Source of the DNA: Mongoliitalea lutea
GTDB lineage: Bacteria; Bacteroidota; Bacteroidia; Cytophagales; Cyclobacteriaceae
DNA: 64,000 nucleotides
Assembly: GCF_014652135.1 (NCBI RefSeq)
Contig: NZ_BMYF01000023.1
Coordinates: 1-64,000 of the forward strand
Reading direction: 5' to 3'
The stretch's first letter is position 1. Every line of letters begins with the position of its first letter. A model generated the notes under the pieces. It was not told the origin of the DNA, made no database searches, and saw nothing but the letters and a program-made list of their open reading frames with translations. Made by a program: the position numbers and the translations under genes. This document shows, in pieces, positions 56,320 through 64,000 of this stretch.

Positions 56320-57836
56320 TATGCATATATAATTCACAGTCCAAAATTAAACCCAAAATTTGATGAGGATCTGCAAAAATCATTTCAAAGATTAAATTTG
56401 ATTACTGGAGAAGATTTTCTATTTACTTCTTTTGTTGATCCTCCAAAAGCATGGTTAAATTGGTTGCATTCTAATGAAAAATTAAATAAGGTTAATCAAG
56501 TTTTTTTTTCAAAGGAGCAGATTAAAAACCCTAAGCTTATAATTAAAACTTTAGATAGTTCATTGACAGCTTTAATAATCTCTGAAGAATTAGGAGTCAA
56601 TGTAGATAATTTACCATTTTTAGTTGTTACTCCTCATCCAAAAGAAAATTATTTTTATTTATTGAATCTTAGCAATGAAAACCTTTTGTCAGATATGGCT
56701 GGTTTAACCGAGCTATCAGTTATAATAAAAATGGGGGGAGAGATGGAAGAAGCAATTAAAAGCACCGGTTTATCATTAAAGAAAATACAACTTGAAATAC
56801 CCCTTGCAAATATTTTTCACAAACTTTCTTTTAGACTTATTAAGGTTTCGAGAAACAGGAGGGTTCTTAATGAATTAGGTGTTAAGTTGTCCAGTTTGAA
56901 TAGCGTTTTTTCCAAACCATCTAAAGTTTCTGATACACAAAAAAGTGAAAATGATTTAATATTTGAAGGATATCAGATAGTAAGTAACAGATTAAGCAGC
57001 GTAATCTATAAAAATATAAAGGACAGAAGAGGTAAAAGTAAAGATTTTGATTTGCACATACTTTCTAATTGTTTTGGTCTTAATATTGAAGAACTCCTTG
57101 AGTTTAAAAAATATATTGAACCTTCAACATTCACTTTTTTATTACAAGGTGCTAAATTAAAACTTGTGTATTCCGTTTTTTTTGGTGATACAGGTCCTTT
57201 TATTTTACCGTTCGGAAAAGCATTTGAAATAGAAATGTCTTATTCTTTGGTTCATTGGGTCAGAAATCAATATGAAATTCAATTACCTGAGTTTTTCTAT
57301 AAGTATCAACCAAATATGGAGATAATACTTGGAGAACCTCCTGGTTTTAATTTTAATTTTTTAGATCCCAAAACTCAAGAATGGAGACCTCCAATGATAG
57401 GCGGACAATTAATTGGGGTGAGTTTAGTTAACAAAGGTAGAAAAGCACAACCATTTGATACATTTGAGGATTTTCAGTCATTTTTAACTCTTGGATTCCG
57501 TATTAAAAATATTAGAAATAATTCATGTCATCCAAGTGAAACAACTTATTCGGATTTGGAAGAAATTATTCAAATTTGGAAAACACTGTACCAAAAGGGA
57601 CTCCTGAAAAAGTTATTCGGGTTAAAAAACACCTTCAGAGTAAAATGAGATTTTATTGGTTTTATGTCATTTTATGTTTCATATTAAAGATATGATGTTT
57701 AAATAAAATTTCTAAGTAAAAAAATGCAGCTAAATTAAAATGATATGTGATATTCTGGGGTGGGTAATTCCTATCTTAAAATGAAATTTAAGTTAGGCCA
57801 CTTTTTTAGAAAGTTTTAAAAACTTAATCAAAGGTA

Positions 57837-58910
57837 ATGCATACAAGATACGCTTACATCCGCTACATGACCATAGATGCCGAGTTGAAGAAAGATGGTG
57901 TGTTTATGGATGATTTGATTTTGGCATGCAGGAAGGCAATTGCTTTCGAGACAGGATCTTTGCTTGAGGATGTAAGCCTTTCAAAGCGGACCTTACAGGA
58001 TGATTTAAAGGAGTTTAGGGAATCATTTAATGCTGAAATAATAGAGGAAAAAAGGCTAAAGATTGGAATTGATAAAAATGATAGAAATAGGGGTAATTTA
58101 CAAACCAAAAAATCCAAATTAAAGACCTACCGATATAAAAACCCTGAATTTACCATAGCTAATCAACCAGTTTCCAAAAAGGAAAGGGCTAGTATGATTG
58201 AAGCCATGGGGGTTTTGCACAGGTTGAGTCATATGAATTCTCTCTCCTGGTTGAAGGATATTGTACAAGGCTTGGAACTGATAAAAAAAGATGGTGTTCC
58301 TAATGATGAAATCATCTCTTTTGAGGAAAACCCACAACTAAAAGGAATAGGCTATTTGGGGCAGCTTTATGATTTCATTTCAAAAAAGCAGGCTTTAGAA
58401 ATCAGGTATTTTTCACATAACCTTAATCAAGAGTTTCTTTTTGTCGTTTCTCCATATTTCCTGAAACAGTATAATAAACGTTGGTTTTTATTTGCAAGAT
58501 CGCACCAAAACACCCTTGAGAATCCCGATCGTCTTTTAAATCTACCTCTGGATAGAATTCAGGAAATAAAGCCATCAGATGAATCTTATGTGGTTAATCA
58601 TGGTGTAAGGCCGTCAGAATATCTAAAGGATATCATTGGTGTATCCTTCGATGAAAGTAGTGGAATAGAAGCTATTCAGATCAGTGTAGATTCTAAGCAA
58701 TATCATTACATAGAAAGTAAGCCGTTACACAGCAGCCAGCAAATTATTTCACGAAATGAGGATGAGGTGATCATACAGATCAACGTATATCCCAATTTTG
58801 AATTAGAATCTCTTTTATTGTCAAAAGGCGAGTATATAAAAGTAATTAGTCCTGACTCTTTGAAGTTTAGAATGAGTGATAGGATAGAAAAAATGAAAAA
58901 AAAATACTGA
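57837..58910 (+). CDS. WYL-domain transcriptional regulator
   Basis: The 357-residue protein has a helical N-terminus (LILACRKAIAFETGSLLEDV) that resembles a winged-helix DNA-binding unit, though the exact fold is not obvious. From about residue 160 it carries the WYL domain (IRYFSHNLNQEFLFVVSPYF, LKQYNKRWFLFARSHQN), where the sensing residues Arg, Tyr and Phe are conserved. A WCX-like C-terminal extension (FELESLLLSKGEYIKVISPD) closes it. WYL proteins regulate defence systems such as BREX, through BrxR-type repressors, by sensing nucleic-acid ligands. It closes the island, and the TGCGCARATTGGC repeat begins 7 bases after its stop and again upstream of the first island gene. Confidence 0.88.
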   Translation: MHTRYAYIRYMTIDAELKKDGVFMDDLILACRKAIAFETGSLLEDVSLSKRTLQDDLKEFRESFNAEIIEEKRLKIGIDKNDRNRGNLQTKKSKLKTYRYKNPEFTIANQPVSKKERASMIEAMGVLHRLSHMNSLSWLKDIVQGLELIKKDGVPNDEIISFEENPQLKGIGYLGQLYDFISKKQALEIRYFSHNLNQEFLFVVSPYFLKQYNKRWFLFARSHQNTLENPDRLLNLPLDRIQEIKPSDESYVVNHGVRPSEYLKDIIGVSFDESSGIEAIQISVDSKQYHYIESKPLHSSQQIISRNEDEVIIQINVYPNFELESLLLSKGEYIKVISPDSLKFRMSDRIEKMKKKY

Positions 58911-58917
58911 TTTTTTA

Positions 58918-58941
58918 TTTGCGCAAATTGGCTGCGCGCTA
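58918..58941. repeat. Right copy of the 24-bp direct repeat bracketing the island
   Basis: TTTGCGCAAATTGGCTGCGC followed by GCTA matches 32237-32260 at 20 of 24 positions. It lies just after the WYL gene and about 170 bases before the next gene. It may be an operator, an integration scar or a chance member of a repeat family. Confidence 0.55.
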
Positions 58942-59107
58942 TGTCCCTTGATTTGTATCATCAACGGCAAGGGATTTGAAATTAAATAGAGAAGATCGTA
59001 TTCCTGGCTGTTAGATGAAATGATCAGCCGACAAAATTAAGGTTTTGTCAAGGTGCCCTAAGGATTAGGGGATTACTTGTTTTATTTTACCATTAACATC
59101 TTCTTCC

Positions 59108-60181
59108 ATGCATATCTACCTTATCGCAGATACTGCTTCTATGCAGCTTACCGAACGTTTGTTGGTTTACCTAAAACCTTTCTTCACTCCCGCAGTACAG
59201 TTTCATATCCGGCCCTACGAAGGTGACTCTCAATCCTATTGGGCCTGGGATGAGCTTTTTGCTGTAGGTCAGCAGGAGAAAACTAAAAGTCTGCTTCCGG
59301 CAGGGGAGCATTATTTCATCTTTTTGGTCCATGGCGCCAATGAGTACAACTGGTTTGGTGCTGTCAATCCGGATGCGTCTACGATTGCTTTTTTGCAGAC
59401 CTCCAATTGGGGAGAACTTAACCACAAGGATGACTTATATCCAGTTGCCTATCATTTAATAGCTTTGATTACTTCTATGAAGTTCTTTGGAAATCATATT
59501 AAAGATGATATCTATCATGAAGTGAGCAGAGGGTGTATGTATGATTTTTCTGAAGTAAAGGAGGAAGTGAGCTTTAAAATGAAGGCAGCCAATATTTGCA
59601 ACTCTTGTTTGTCAAAGATAGCCCAATTTTCAAAAGACAGAGTAGAGGCTATGGACTTTATTCAGCGTGTATTCTTAGTATTACGATCGATAAGGGATAA
59701 TATATCTTCTTTGGATTTACAACAATTTTTTGGAAAGCCAGAATATTCACTAACAGTAGACGAGGATGCGAATTTGATTTTACATATAGACCATCAGCAA
59801 GTTGTACTTCCTATTTCAAATGGGAAAGAAAAAGCTTTATTCTTTATGTTGCTTAAATACGAAAGTGGATTAAGTTATCGAGATTTTGAAAAAGAAACGA
59901 TCATGATTGAGTTCCTTAAGATTTATCATAAATACTTTGTTGTTAACGGGTCTTTAAACGAGTTATATAAGCAAGCTCAACGACAATTGGAAGATGGTAC
60001 CTACCGTAAGCATTTAGAACCTCTAGTATCACGCATGAGAAAAAGACTAAAAGCTTGTCTTTCGGCCTATCCTGAAATTCTACAGTCAATCAACATTCAA
60101 AGTAGAGGAGGTGCCTTAGTAATCCCAATTCAACGAAATTATTTGCAAAATAAGTTAGTGAGAAGAGGGTTAGCTTCCTAA
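59108..60181 (+). CDS. Uncharacterised 357-residue protein with a CxxC element
   Basis: I do not recognise this protein with confidence. The N-terminal third is an alpha/beta fold (MHIYLIADTASMQLTERLLV; HYFIFLVHGANEYNWFGAV). A segment HEVSRGCMYDFSEVKEEVSF followed by ANICNSCLSKI (about residues 139-178) resembles a Cys-rich metal or partner-binding element: a conserved RGC plus CxxC. The C-terminal 100 or so residues (YESGLSYRDFEKETIMIEFL; HLEPLVSRMRKRLKACL) look like a winged-helix-type DNA-binding domain. It follows the WYL gene after a 197-base gap that contains the repeat copy, so it may be regulated by the same protein. It could be a small effector or sensor protein. Confidence 0.55.
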   Translation: MHIYLIADTASMQLTERLLVYLKPFFTPAVQFHIRPYEGDSQSYWAWDELFAVGQQEKTKSLLPAGEHYFIFLVHGANEYNWFGAVNPDASTIAFLQTSNWGELNHKDDLYPVAYHLIALITSMKFFGNHIKDDIYHEVSRGCMYDFSEVKEEVSFKMKAANICNSCLSKIAQFSKDRVEAMDFIQRVFLVLRSIRDNISSLDLQQFFGKPEYSLTVDEDANLILHIDHQQVVLPISNGKEKALFFMLLKYESGLSYRDFEKETIMIEFLKIYHKYFVVNGSLNELYKQAQRQLEDGTYRKHLEPLVSRMRKRLKACLSAYPEILQSINIQSRGGALVIPIQRNYLQNKLVRRGLAS

Positions 60182-60281
60182 AGAAAAACTAATTGATAAT
60201 GACAAAGGAGAGAAAAGCTTCAATTGAAACCTAGAATTAATTGAGAAAATTATAATATTCAACAATCTAAACTAAAAAAAC

Positions 60282-61001
60282 ATGTCACACGATAACTGGT
60301 CTAAACTTTACGATAAAGTATATCAACTTACATTTGGGGGAATCTATGAAAGCTTCACCAATACTACGCTTCGAGAAATCAATAAAATTTTGCCGGCTGG
60401 CAGCATCCTGGATTTCGGGGCAGGTACGGGTAGATTGTCTATTCCGCTTGTGCAACAGGGATATGAAGTAATTGCAGTTGAGCAAAGCAGCGGAATGGTT
60501 GATGTTTTCAAAGAAAAATGTGCAGAAAAGGGCCTTACCTTTCCAATTTATCCCTGTTCCATTGCCAACTACTCCAATGGTTCAGCCGATCTGGCCTTGG
60601 CAGTATTTACGGTCTTGAGCTATATCATCGATGAAGAAGAAATGCTGAAAAGCCTTCAGAATATTACAGATCATCTCAATCCAAATGGCCTCTTTTTCTT
60701 TGATCTACCTGACAACGTTTTTTTTGCAAACCCTGTGTTATTCAATATCAATAGGCCAGATTTTCAAAGAAAAGTCACCATCAACCCATCTGGGGTCCAT
60801 CAAATTTTCAACTATCGGGAGCAAGGTTCATTGGTTTTCGATGGTGCGACAAAAAATTATGAGGATGAATTTCCCATCAGACAATGGGATTGGGCCAGCA
60901 TCGATAGGCTACTAGTGATGGCGGGATTGACAAATACCGGAAGAACATTTCCGACATTTAACGGTACGGGTTCAACTTATAAATTGTATCAGAAGCGATA
61001 A
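60282..61001 (+). CDS. Class I SAM-dependent methyltransferase
   Basis: The 239-residue protein begins with an N-terminal WSKLYDKVYQLTFGGIYESF stretch. The SAM-binding motif I is SILDFGAGTGRLSIPLVQQG (about residues 40-60), followed by VIAVEQSSGM (acidic end of strand 2) and the motif II-like DLALAVFTVLSYIIDEEEML. It has the full Rossmann fold of small-molecule or protein methyltransferases, and the C-terminal NGTGSTYKLYQKR is complete. No substrate can be inferred. It sits between an unknown gene and a decayed metallophosphoesterase fragment. Confidence 0.85.
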   Translation: MSHDNWSKLYDKVYQLTFGGIYESFTNTTLREINKILPAGSILDFGAGTGRLSIPLVQQGYEVIAVEQSSGMVDVFKEKCAEKGLTFPIYPCSIANYSNGSADLALAVFTVLSYIIDEEEMLKSLQNITDHLNPNGLFFFDLPDNVFFANPVLFNINRPDFQRKVTINPSGVHQIFNYREQGSLVFDGATKNYEDEFPIRQWDWASIDRLLVMAGLTNTGRTFPTFNGTGSTYKLYQKR

Positions 61002-61021
61002 AATAATTTCCCATCAAGAAA

Positions 61022-61450
61022 TGGGTGTCCCAAACTTTGAAAGCCATAGGTGAGATACCTGTACCCGTTTATGTTATCCCGGGAAATCATGACCATGGTG
61101 CTATGGGGACAGTTTGGCATCAATCGTATTTTTTAGAAGAACGACTTACCCTTGCGCCGAATCTCCATCTACTAGTAGAGGCAGTTCTTGTGGAATTAGA
61201 GGAGGTTATCCTGTTACCTTGTCCGCTATTGAGGCGTCATGTAAACTCAGACCTTACAGAATGGCTGCGTTCCGGCGCAGAAATCTATCAAGGATTGGCG
61301 AACAAGCCCGCATAGTACTGGCCCATGGTTCTGTGTTTGAATTCGGTTCCGCTTCTTTTGAGGATGAGGAAGATGTAGGCTATACCTCTGCCAATCTGTT
61401 GACCTTGTGTAAACTTCTACACTGGATTAGGAATGGGGAATTAGGTGGAG
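61022..61450 (+). pseudogene. Metallophosphoesterase fragment, frameshifted
   Basis: Two frames hold pieces of one protein related to SbcD/YhaO-like phosphoesterases. The first (61025 onward) reads EIPVPVYVIPGNHDHGAMGT with the GNHDH metal motif, continues to LEEVILLPCPLLRRHV and ends at 61315. In the other frame the continuation GEQARIVLAHGSVFEFGSAS carries a later metal His. A frameshift therefore lies near 61290-61310. The N-terminal DxH part is missing and the sequence stops well before the family's usual length. It is a remnant and is unlikely to be functional. Confidence 0.8.
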
Positions 61451-61454
61451 GAAG

Positions 61455-61600
61455 TTGTCACAAATTTCGACAATATATGTGACAGATTTTTGTCGCAAAT
61501 CTATCCTTTTTTTGCGATAGAAGGCTGTAGCAAACTTTTCCATTTTTTGTTACAACGATGGAAGATATCTTGTCACAAATATTTACTAAATTTGTGACAA
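61455..61600 (+). promoter_or_regulatory. AbiEi operator-like promoter region with repeated TTGTCACAAAT boxes
   Basis: A perfect 11-bp inverted repeat, TTGTCACAAAT (61570-61580) and ATTTGTGACAA (61590-61600), lies just before the AbiEi start. A related box is at 61455-61465, with weaker ones (ATATGTGACA, TTTGTCGCAAAT) between. TAAATTTG at 61587-61594 matches the Bacteroidetes -7 element TAnnTTTG and overlaps the right arm. AbiEi antitoxins are known to repress their own promoter, so these boxes are plausible AbiEi sites. Confidence 0.6.
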
Positions 61601-61616
61601 AAAAAAAGAGATATAA

Positions 61617-62228
61617 ATGATACAAAGCATTGAGAAACAAATAGAAAAATCGATAAAAAGCAAGCCAAAGGGTTCTTTGGTTTTGCCAGACGATTATTTA
61701 ACTGTTGGCTCATCAGAAGCCATTCGAAAAGCTTTGGATCGTTTAGAGGAAAAGAAGGTAATTATACGGGTAGCTCACGGTATTTATGTTCGTCCTAAAA
61801 TCAGCAAATTGATTGGCCCTCTTACACCTTCAGCCGAGGAAGTAGCAGAAGCCATCGCCAAAAGAGACCGAATGCGTACAGTGCCTACCGGCAGTTATGC
61901 CTTGAATGCTTTGGGGTTGAGTACGCAAGTACCTATGAACATTGTATTGCTTACAGATGGCTCGCCACGAGAAATCAAAGTAGGCAAGCGTACCATCAAA
62001 TTCAAAAAAACAACACCAAAGAACCTATTGGCAAAAGGCAAAATCAGTCGCCTGGTTATTCAGGCCTTGAAGGAAATAGGTAATGGTAAGGTGACAGTAG
62101 AAGAAGAGCAGAAAATCCTTGATTTACTCCGAAAGGAAGACGTAAAGGATTTGAAACACGATATTGGCTTAGCACCGGTATGGATTCAAAAAATAATGAA
62201 AAAAGCATTGACGGATGGCAAAGATTGA
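61617..62228 (+). CDS. abiEi: AbiEi-like antitoxin (DUF6088)
   Basis: The 203-residue protein begins with a winged-helix-like N-terminal domain (GSLVLPDDYLTVGSSEAIRK; DRLEEKKVIIRVAHGIYV). A C-terminal antitoxin domain follows (TVPTGSYALNALGLSTQVPM; REIKVGKRTIKFKKT). This is the pattern of AbiEi/DUF6088 proteins, the antitoxins of type IV AbiE systems. They neutralise the toxin indirectly and repress the operon by binding inverted repeats in the promoter, and such palindromes lie upstream here. The next gene, the toxin, overlaps by 14 bases. The start at 61617 is preceded by a purine-rich AAAGAG stretch. Confidence 0.9.
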   Translation: MIQSIEKQIEKSIKSKPKGSLVLPDDYLTVGSSEAIRKALDRLEEKKVIIRVAHGIYVRPKISKLIGPLTPSAEEVAEAIAKRDRMRTVPTGSYALNALGLSTQVPMNIVLLTDGSPREIKVGKRTIKFKKTTPKNLLAKGKISRLVIQALKEIGNGKVTVEEEQKILDLLRKEDVKDLKHDIGLAPVWIQKIMKKALTDGKD

Positions 62229-63258
62229 TTTTTACAATATAGAAAAAGAGGAGAAAGCAGCCATCTTTTCTGAGATTGGTACGCAATTAGGTATGAAGCC
62301 CTTTGCCGTGGAAAAAGATTGGTGGGTAAGCCGCACCTTGGAAATCATCTTTCAAATGCCGGTAGCGGAGCATTTGGTATTTAAGGGTGGCACATCTCTC
62401 AGCAAAGCTTGGAAACTCATCAACCGATTTTCGGAAGATATAGATTTAGCGATTGATAAAGAGTTTTTTGAAGGATACCAAGGCGAAATTTCAAAAACAC
62501 AGATAGGTAAACTAAGAAAAGTAGCAGGAGCCTATACTACAGGAACTTTCTTTGAAGAGTTAAAGCAGGCAATTGAAGCCAGAGGATTTACAGAATTAGA
62601 TTTTGTGGTAATTGAAGCTAAAGACAGCGACCAAGATCCAAGAGTATTGGAAATTTACTACCCCAATGTGATAGAACCTGATACCGAATATATCTTACCA
62701 AGGGTGCAGATAGAAGTAAGTTGCCGTTCGTTAAGAGAACCATTCACAGTTAGATTGTTCGGTGCTTTGGTAGATGAGTTTTATGAAGGAAAAGATTTTG
62801 CCGAACCGCTTTTTGAAGTGTCTACGGTCAATGCAGAACGGACATTATTAGAGAAACTGTTCTTGCTACACGAAGAGTTTCATCGACCACAAGACAAAAT
62901 GCGGGTAGATCGATTAAGCCGTCATGTATACGATATTTACCACCTTACCCAAGCAGGTGTAGCAGCAAGAGCCATATCCGATAAAGAACTTTTTGAAACC
63001 ATTGTAGCCCATCGTTACAAGTTTTCAAGAGTGGGAGAAGTGGATTACAATCTTCATCATCCACAAACGCTTAATCCCATTCCACCAAAAGAAGTCATAA
63101 AAGATTGGGAAGCCGATTACGCCAAAATGAAAGAAGATATGATTTACGAAGAGAATAAACAAAGTTTTGAAGACTTGATCAATAATTTAAAAGAATTAAG
63201 AAAACAACTCCAAGCAGTTGAATGGAAGTTTGAACTTCATTTTCCAATTCCTAATTGA
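62215..63258 (+). CDS. abiEii: AbiEii/AbiGii nucleotidyltransferase toxin
   Basis: The 347-residue protein has the nucleotidyltransferase motif FKGGTSLSKAWKLINRFSED followed by IDLAID (about residues 60-85). This gives the GG(S/T)-x-(9-13)-DxD pattern of the DNA polymerase beta-like NTase superfamily. The conserved Arg/Lys-rich C-terminal half includes the FLLHEEFHRPQ and VDRLSRHVYDIYHL motifs of AbiEii toxins. AbiEii-type toxins transfer nucleotides to tRNA ends, halting translation. The key catalytic residues are present. The start overlaps abiEi by 14 bases, so the pair is translationally coupled. The following gene starts 2 bases after its stop. Confidence 0.9.
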   Translation: MAKIDFYNIEKEEKAAIFSEIGTQLGMKPFAVEKDWWVSRTLEIIFQMPVAEHLVFKGGTSLSKAWKLINRFSEDIDLAIDKEFFEGYQGEISKTQIGKLRKVAGAYTTGTFFEELKQAIEARGFTELDFVVIEAKDSDQDPRVLEIYYPNVIEPDTEYILPRVQIEVSCRSLREPFTVRLFGALVDEFYEGKDFAEPLFEVSTVNAERTLLEKLFLLHEEFHRPQDKMRVDRLSRHVYDIYHLTQAGVAARAISDKELFETIVAHRYKFSRVGEVDYNLHHPQTLNPIPPKEVIKDWEADYAKMKEDMIYEENKQSFEDLINNLKELRKQLQAVEWKFELHFPIPN

Positions 63259-63259
63259 A

Positions 63260-63958
63260 ATGACTGAACAGTGGATCATAAAAGATATAGAAAAACACAT
63301 TGCACACCGCAATAGAGTGGTCATAATAGACCCATCAGGTGAGTGTGCCTACTTATTGCCCTGCATTGAAAAGCAAAACTATACCATACTCAAAACCGAA
63401 ACTTCCAACAAAGAAGAATGGCAGCGTATCAAGGAAGAATTGATGCTACGCTATGAAGCAGAAAGTAAGCACAAAGCGGAAAAAGTAGTTTTCTATGTTA
63501 CCCGCCCAAAAACAGAATTGAGCTTTTTATTCGACTATTGCTTCACCCACGGTTGTGTTGATTTATCCAATCCTGTGGAGTGGTTGCGTAAGAAACTATT
63601 TACCGGCACAGGGCACCAAATCACATTGGAAAACCCAATGCTGCTTACAGCTGCCAAATTGGGCATCGGCAAAGACCTTGCTTGGTGGAAAAAGATTTTA
63701 CAAAACTTAGAAGAATTAGTGTCCATTGAAGATGAATTAATTCCTTTTTTAAGTACACCCGAAAGTTTTTCCAAAGGCAAAGAAGCAGATGTTAAAAGAC
63801 TTTTTGAAGAAAAATTAGTTGACCTACTTGGTCAAACTTATCGCAAAGTACCTGCCAAAACATTGGCGATAGAAGTCTCATCAAAAATTACAGCGAAGAT
63901 TTGTTTCGCATTATCTGCAAGCTTGTATTTTCAAAAGTGTTTTTATCCTTTAACTTAA
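63260..63958 (+). CDS. N-terminal part of a PglZ-like protein, probably truncated
   Basis: The start at 63260 (MTEQWIIKDIEKHIAHRNRV) is the first Met after the AbiEii stop. The frame reaching back to 63218 overlaps abiEii. The 232-residue product resembles the N-terminal region of PglZ-domain proteins of BREX-like systems (RVVIIDPSGECAYLLPCIEK; LLTAAKLGIGKDLAWWKKI). PglZ is a predicted alkaline-phosphatase-fold component, and full-length proteins are 650-900 residues. The frame ends at 63958, only 42 bases from the window edge, and the last 25 or so residues (ICFALSASLYFQKCFYPLT) do not fit the family. So the gene is probably cut or shifted near 63890. What replaces the rest is not visible. 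Confidence 0.55.
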   Translation: MTEQWIIKDIEKHIAHRNRVVIIDPSGECAYLLPCIEKQNYTILKTETSNKEEWQRIKEELMLRYEAESKHKAEKVVFYVTRPKTELSFLFDYCFTHGCVDLSNPVEWLRKKLFTGTGHQITLENPMLLTAAKLGIGKDLAWWKKILQNLEELVSIEDELIPFLSTPESFSKGKEADVKRLFEEKLVDLLGQTYRKVPAKTLAIEVSSKITAKICFALSASLYFQKCFYPLT

Positions 63959-64000
63959 CTTTGTTTAATTTCAATTGAATGGACTATGCCAATAACCTTT

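Larger units (their letters stand above)
55170..57648 (+). pseudogene. Gene split by the IS1595-family element; unknown protein with a C-terminal Rx4H motif
   Basis: Codons 1-34 (MLMGYPVNHYLFFENLAREN to FNFSL) lie at 55170-55271. After removing the insertion and one 8-bp duplicate, the frame resumes at 56320 (YAYIIHSPKLNPKFDED) and ends at 57648, giving a 476-residue product. The join is in phase across the duplicated TTTCCTTA, which shows that one gene was cut. The protein is soluble and not recognised. Its C-terminus (FRIKNIRNNSCHPSETTYSD) has RNNSCH, an Rx4H motif with the polar residue after Arg seen in HEPN ribonucleases. It lies between the restriction operon and the WYL gene, so it is plausibly a defence gene. 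A downstream fragment could still be expressed. Confidence 0.8.

Noticed and set aside
63218-63259. Early start of the PglZ-like frame
   Set aside because: It overlaps the end of abiEii; the ATG at 63260 follows that stop directly and gives a normal start.

Overview
The window reads as a chromosome segment of a Bacteroidota bacterium, probably order Cytophagales and near Cyclobacteriaceae. The assignment rests on the type of its proteins: Bacteroidetes-style Mpl ligase, lipoprotein amidohydrolase and agmatine-deiminase homologues, DUF418/DUF2306 membrane proteins and a 321-residue tryptophan dioxygenase. TAnnTTTG promoter elements and AT-rich coding also fit. No rRNA, tRNA or CRISPR array was recognised.

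1-19.9 kb is mostly ordinary chromosome. It starts with the 3' end of a hipA-like gene. A rightward run of exported and membrane proteins follows: an agmatine-deiminase-family lipoprotein, a small secreted protein, a DoxX-like protein, an amidohydrolase lipoprotein, and DUF418 and DUF2306 proteins. Three long palindromic repeats lie directly upstream of three of these genes. Next come an S9 peptidase, a divergent glutaryl-CoA dehydrogenase / tryptophan 2,3-dioxygenase pair, an FAD oxidoreductase, a DnaQ-like exonuclease, Mpl and the replicative helicase DnaB.

19.9-31.4 kb is gene-poor and packed with mosaic repeats (modules of about 30-120 bp, many palindromic, plus a 193-bp tandem array). 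Only four genes stand in it: a TM0106-type nuclease-helicase bracketed by 33-bp inverted repeats, two unknown genes, and a Bro-N/Fic fusion broken by an in-frame TAG.

32.2-58.9 kb is a defence island. It opens with an AT-rich pair: a 1099-residue protein of unknown function and a 2077-residue DEAH/DUF1998 helicase. A tightly coupled seven-gene operon follows: hsdM, hsdS, an endonuclease/exonuclease/phosphatase protein, a 153-residue unknown, a RecD-like helicase with a C-terminal nuclease-like domain, hsdR and a YgjP-type metallopeptidase. So a type I restriction system carries three extra genes between its specificity and restriction subunits. Downstream, an IS1595-family element with a perfect 8-bp target duplication splits a 476-codon gene whose C-terminus carries an Rx4H (HEPN-like) motif. 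A WYL regulator closes the island. A 24-bp imperfect direct repeat lies just before the first island gene and just after the WYL gene.

59-64 kb holds an unknown protein, a SAM methyltransferase, a decayed metallophosphoesterase fragment, and an AbiEi/AbiEii toxin-antitoxin operon with a palindromic operator, coupled to the N-terminal part of a PglZ-like protein at the window edge.
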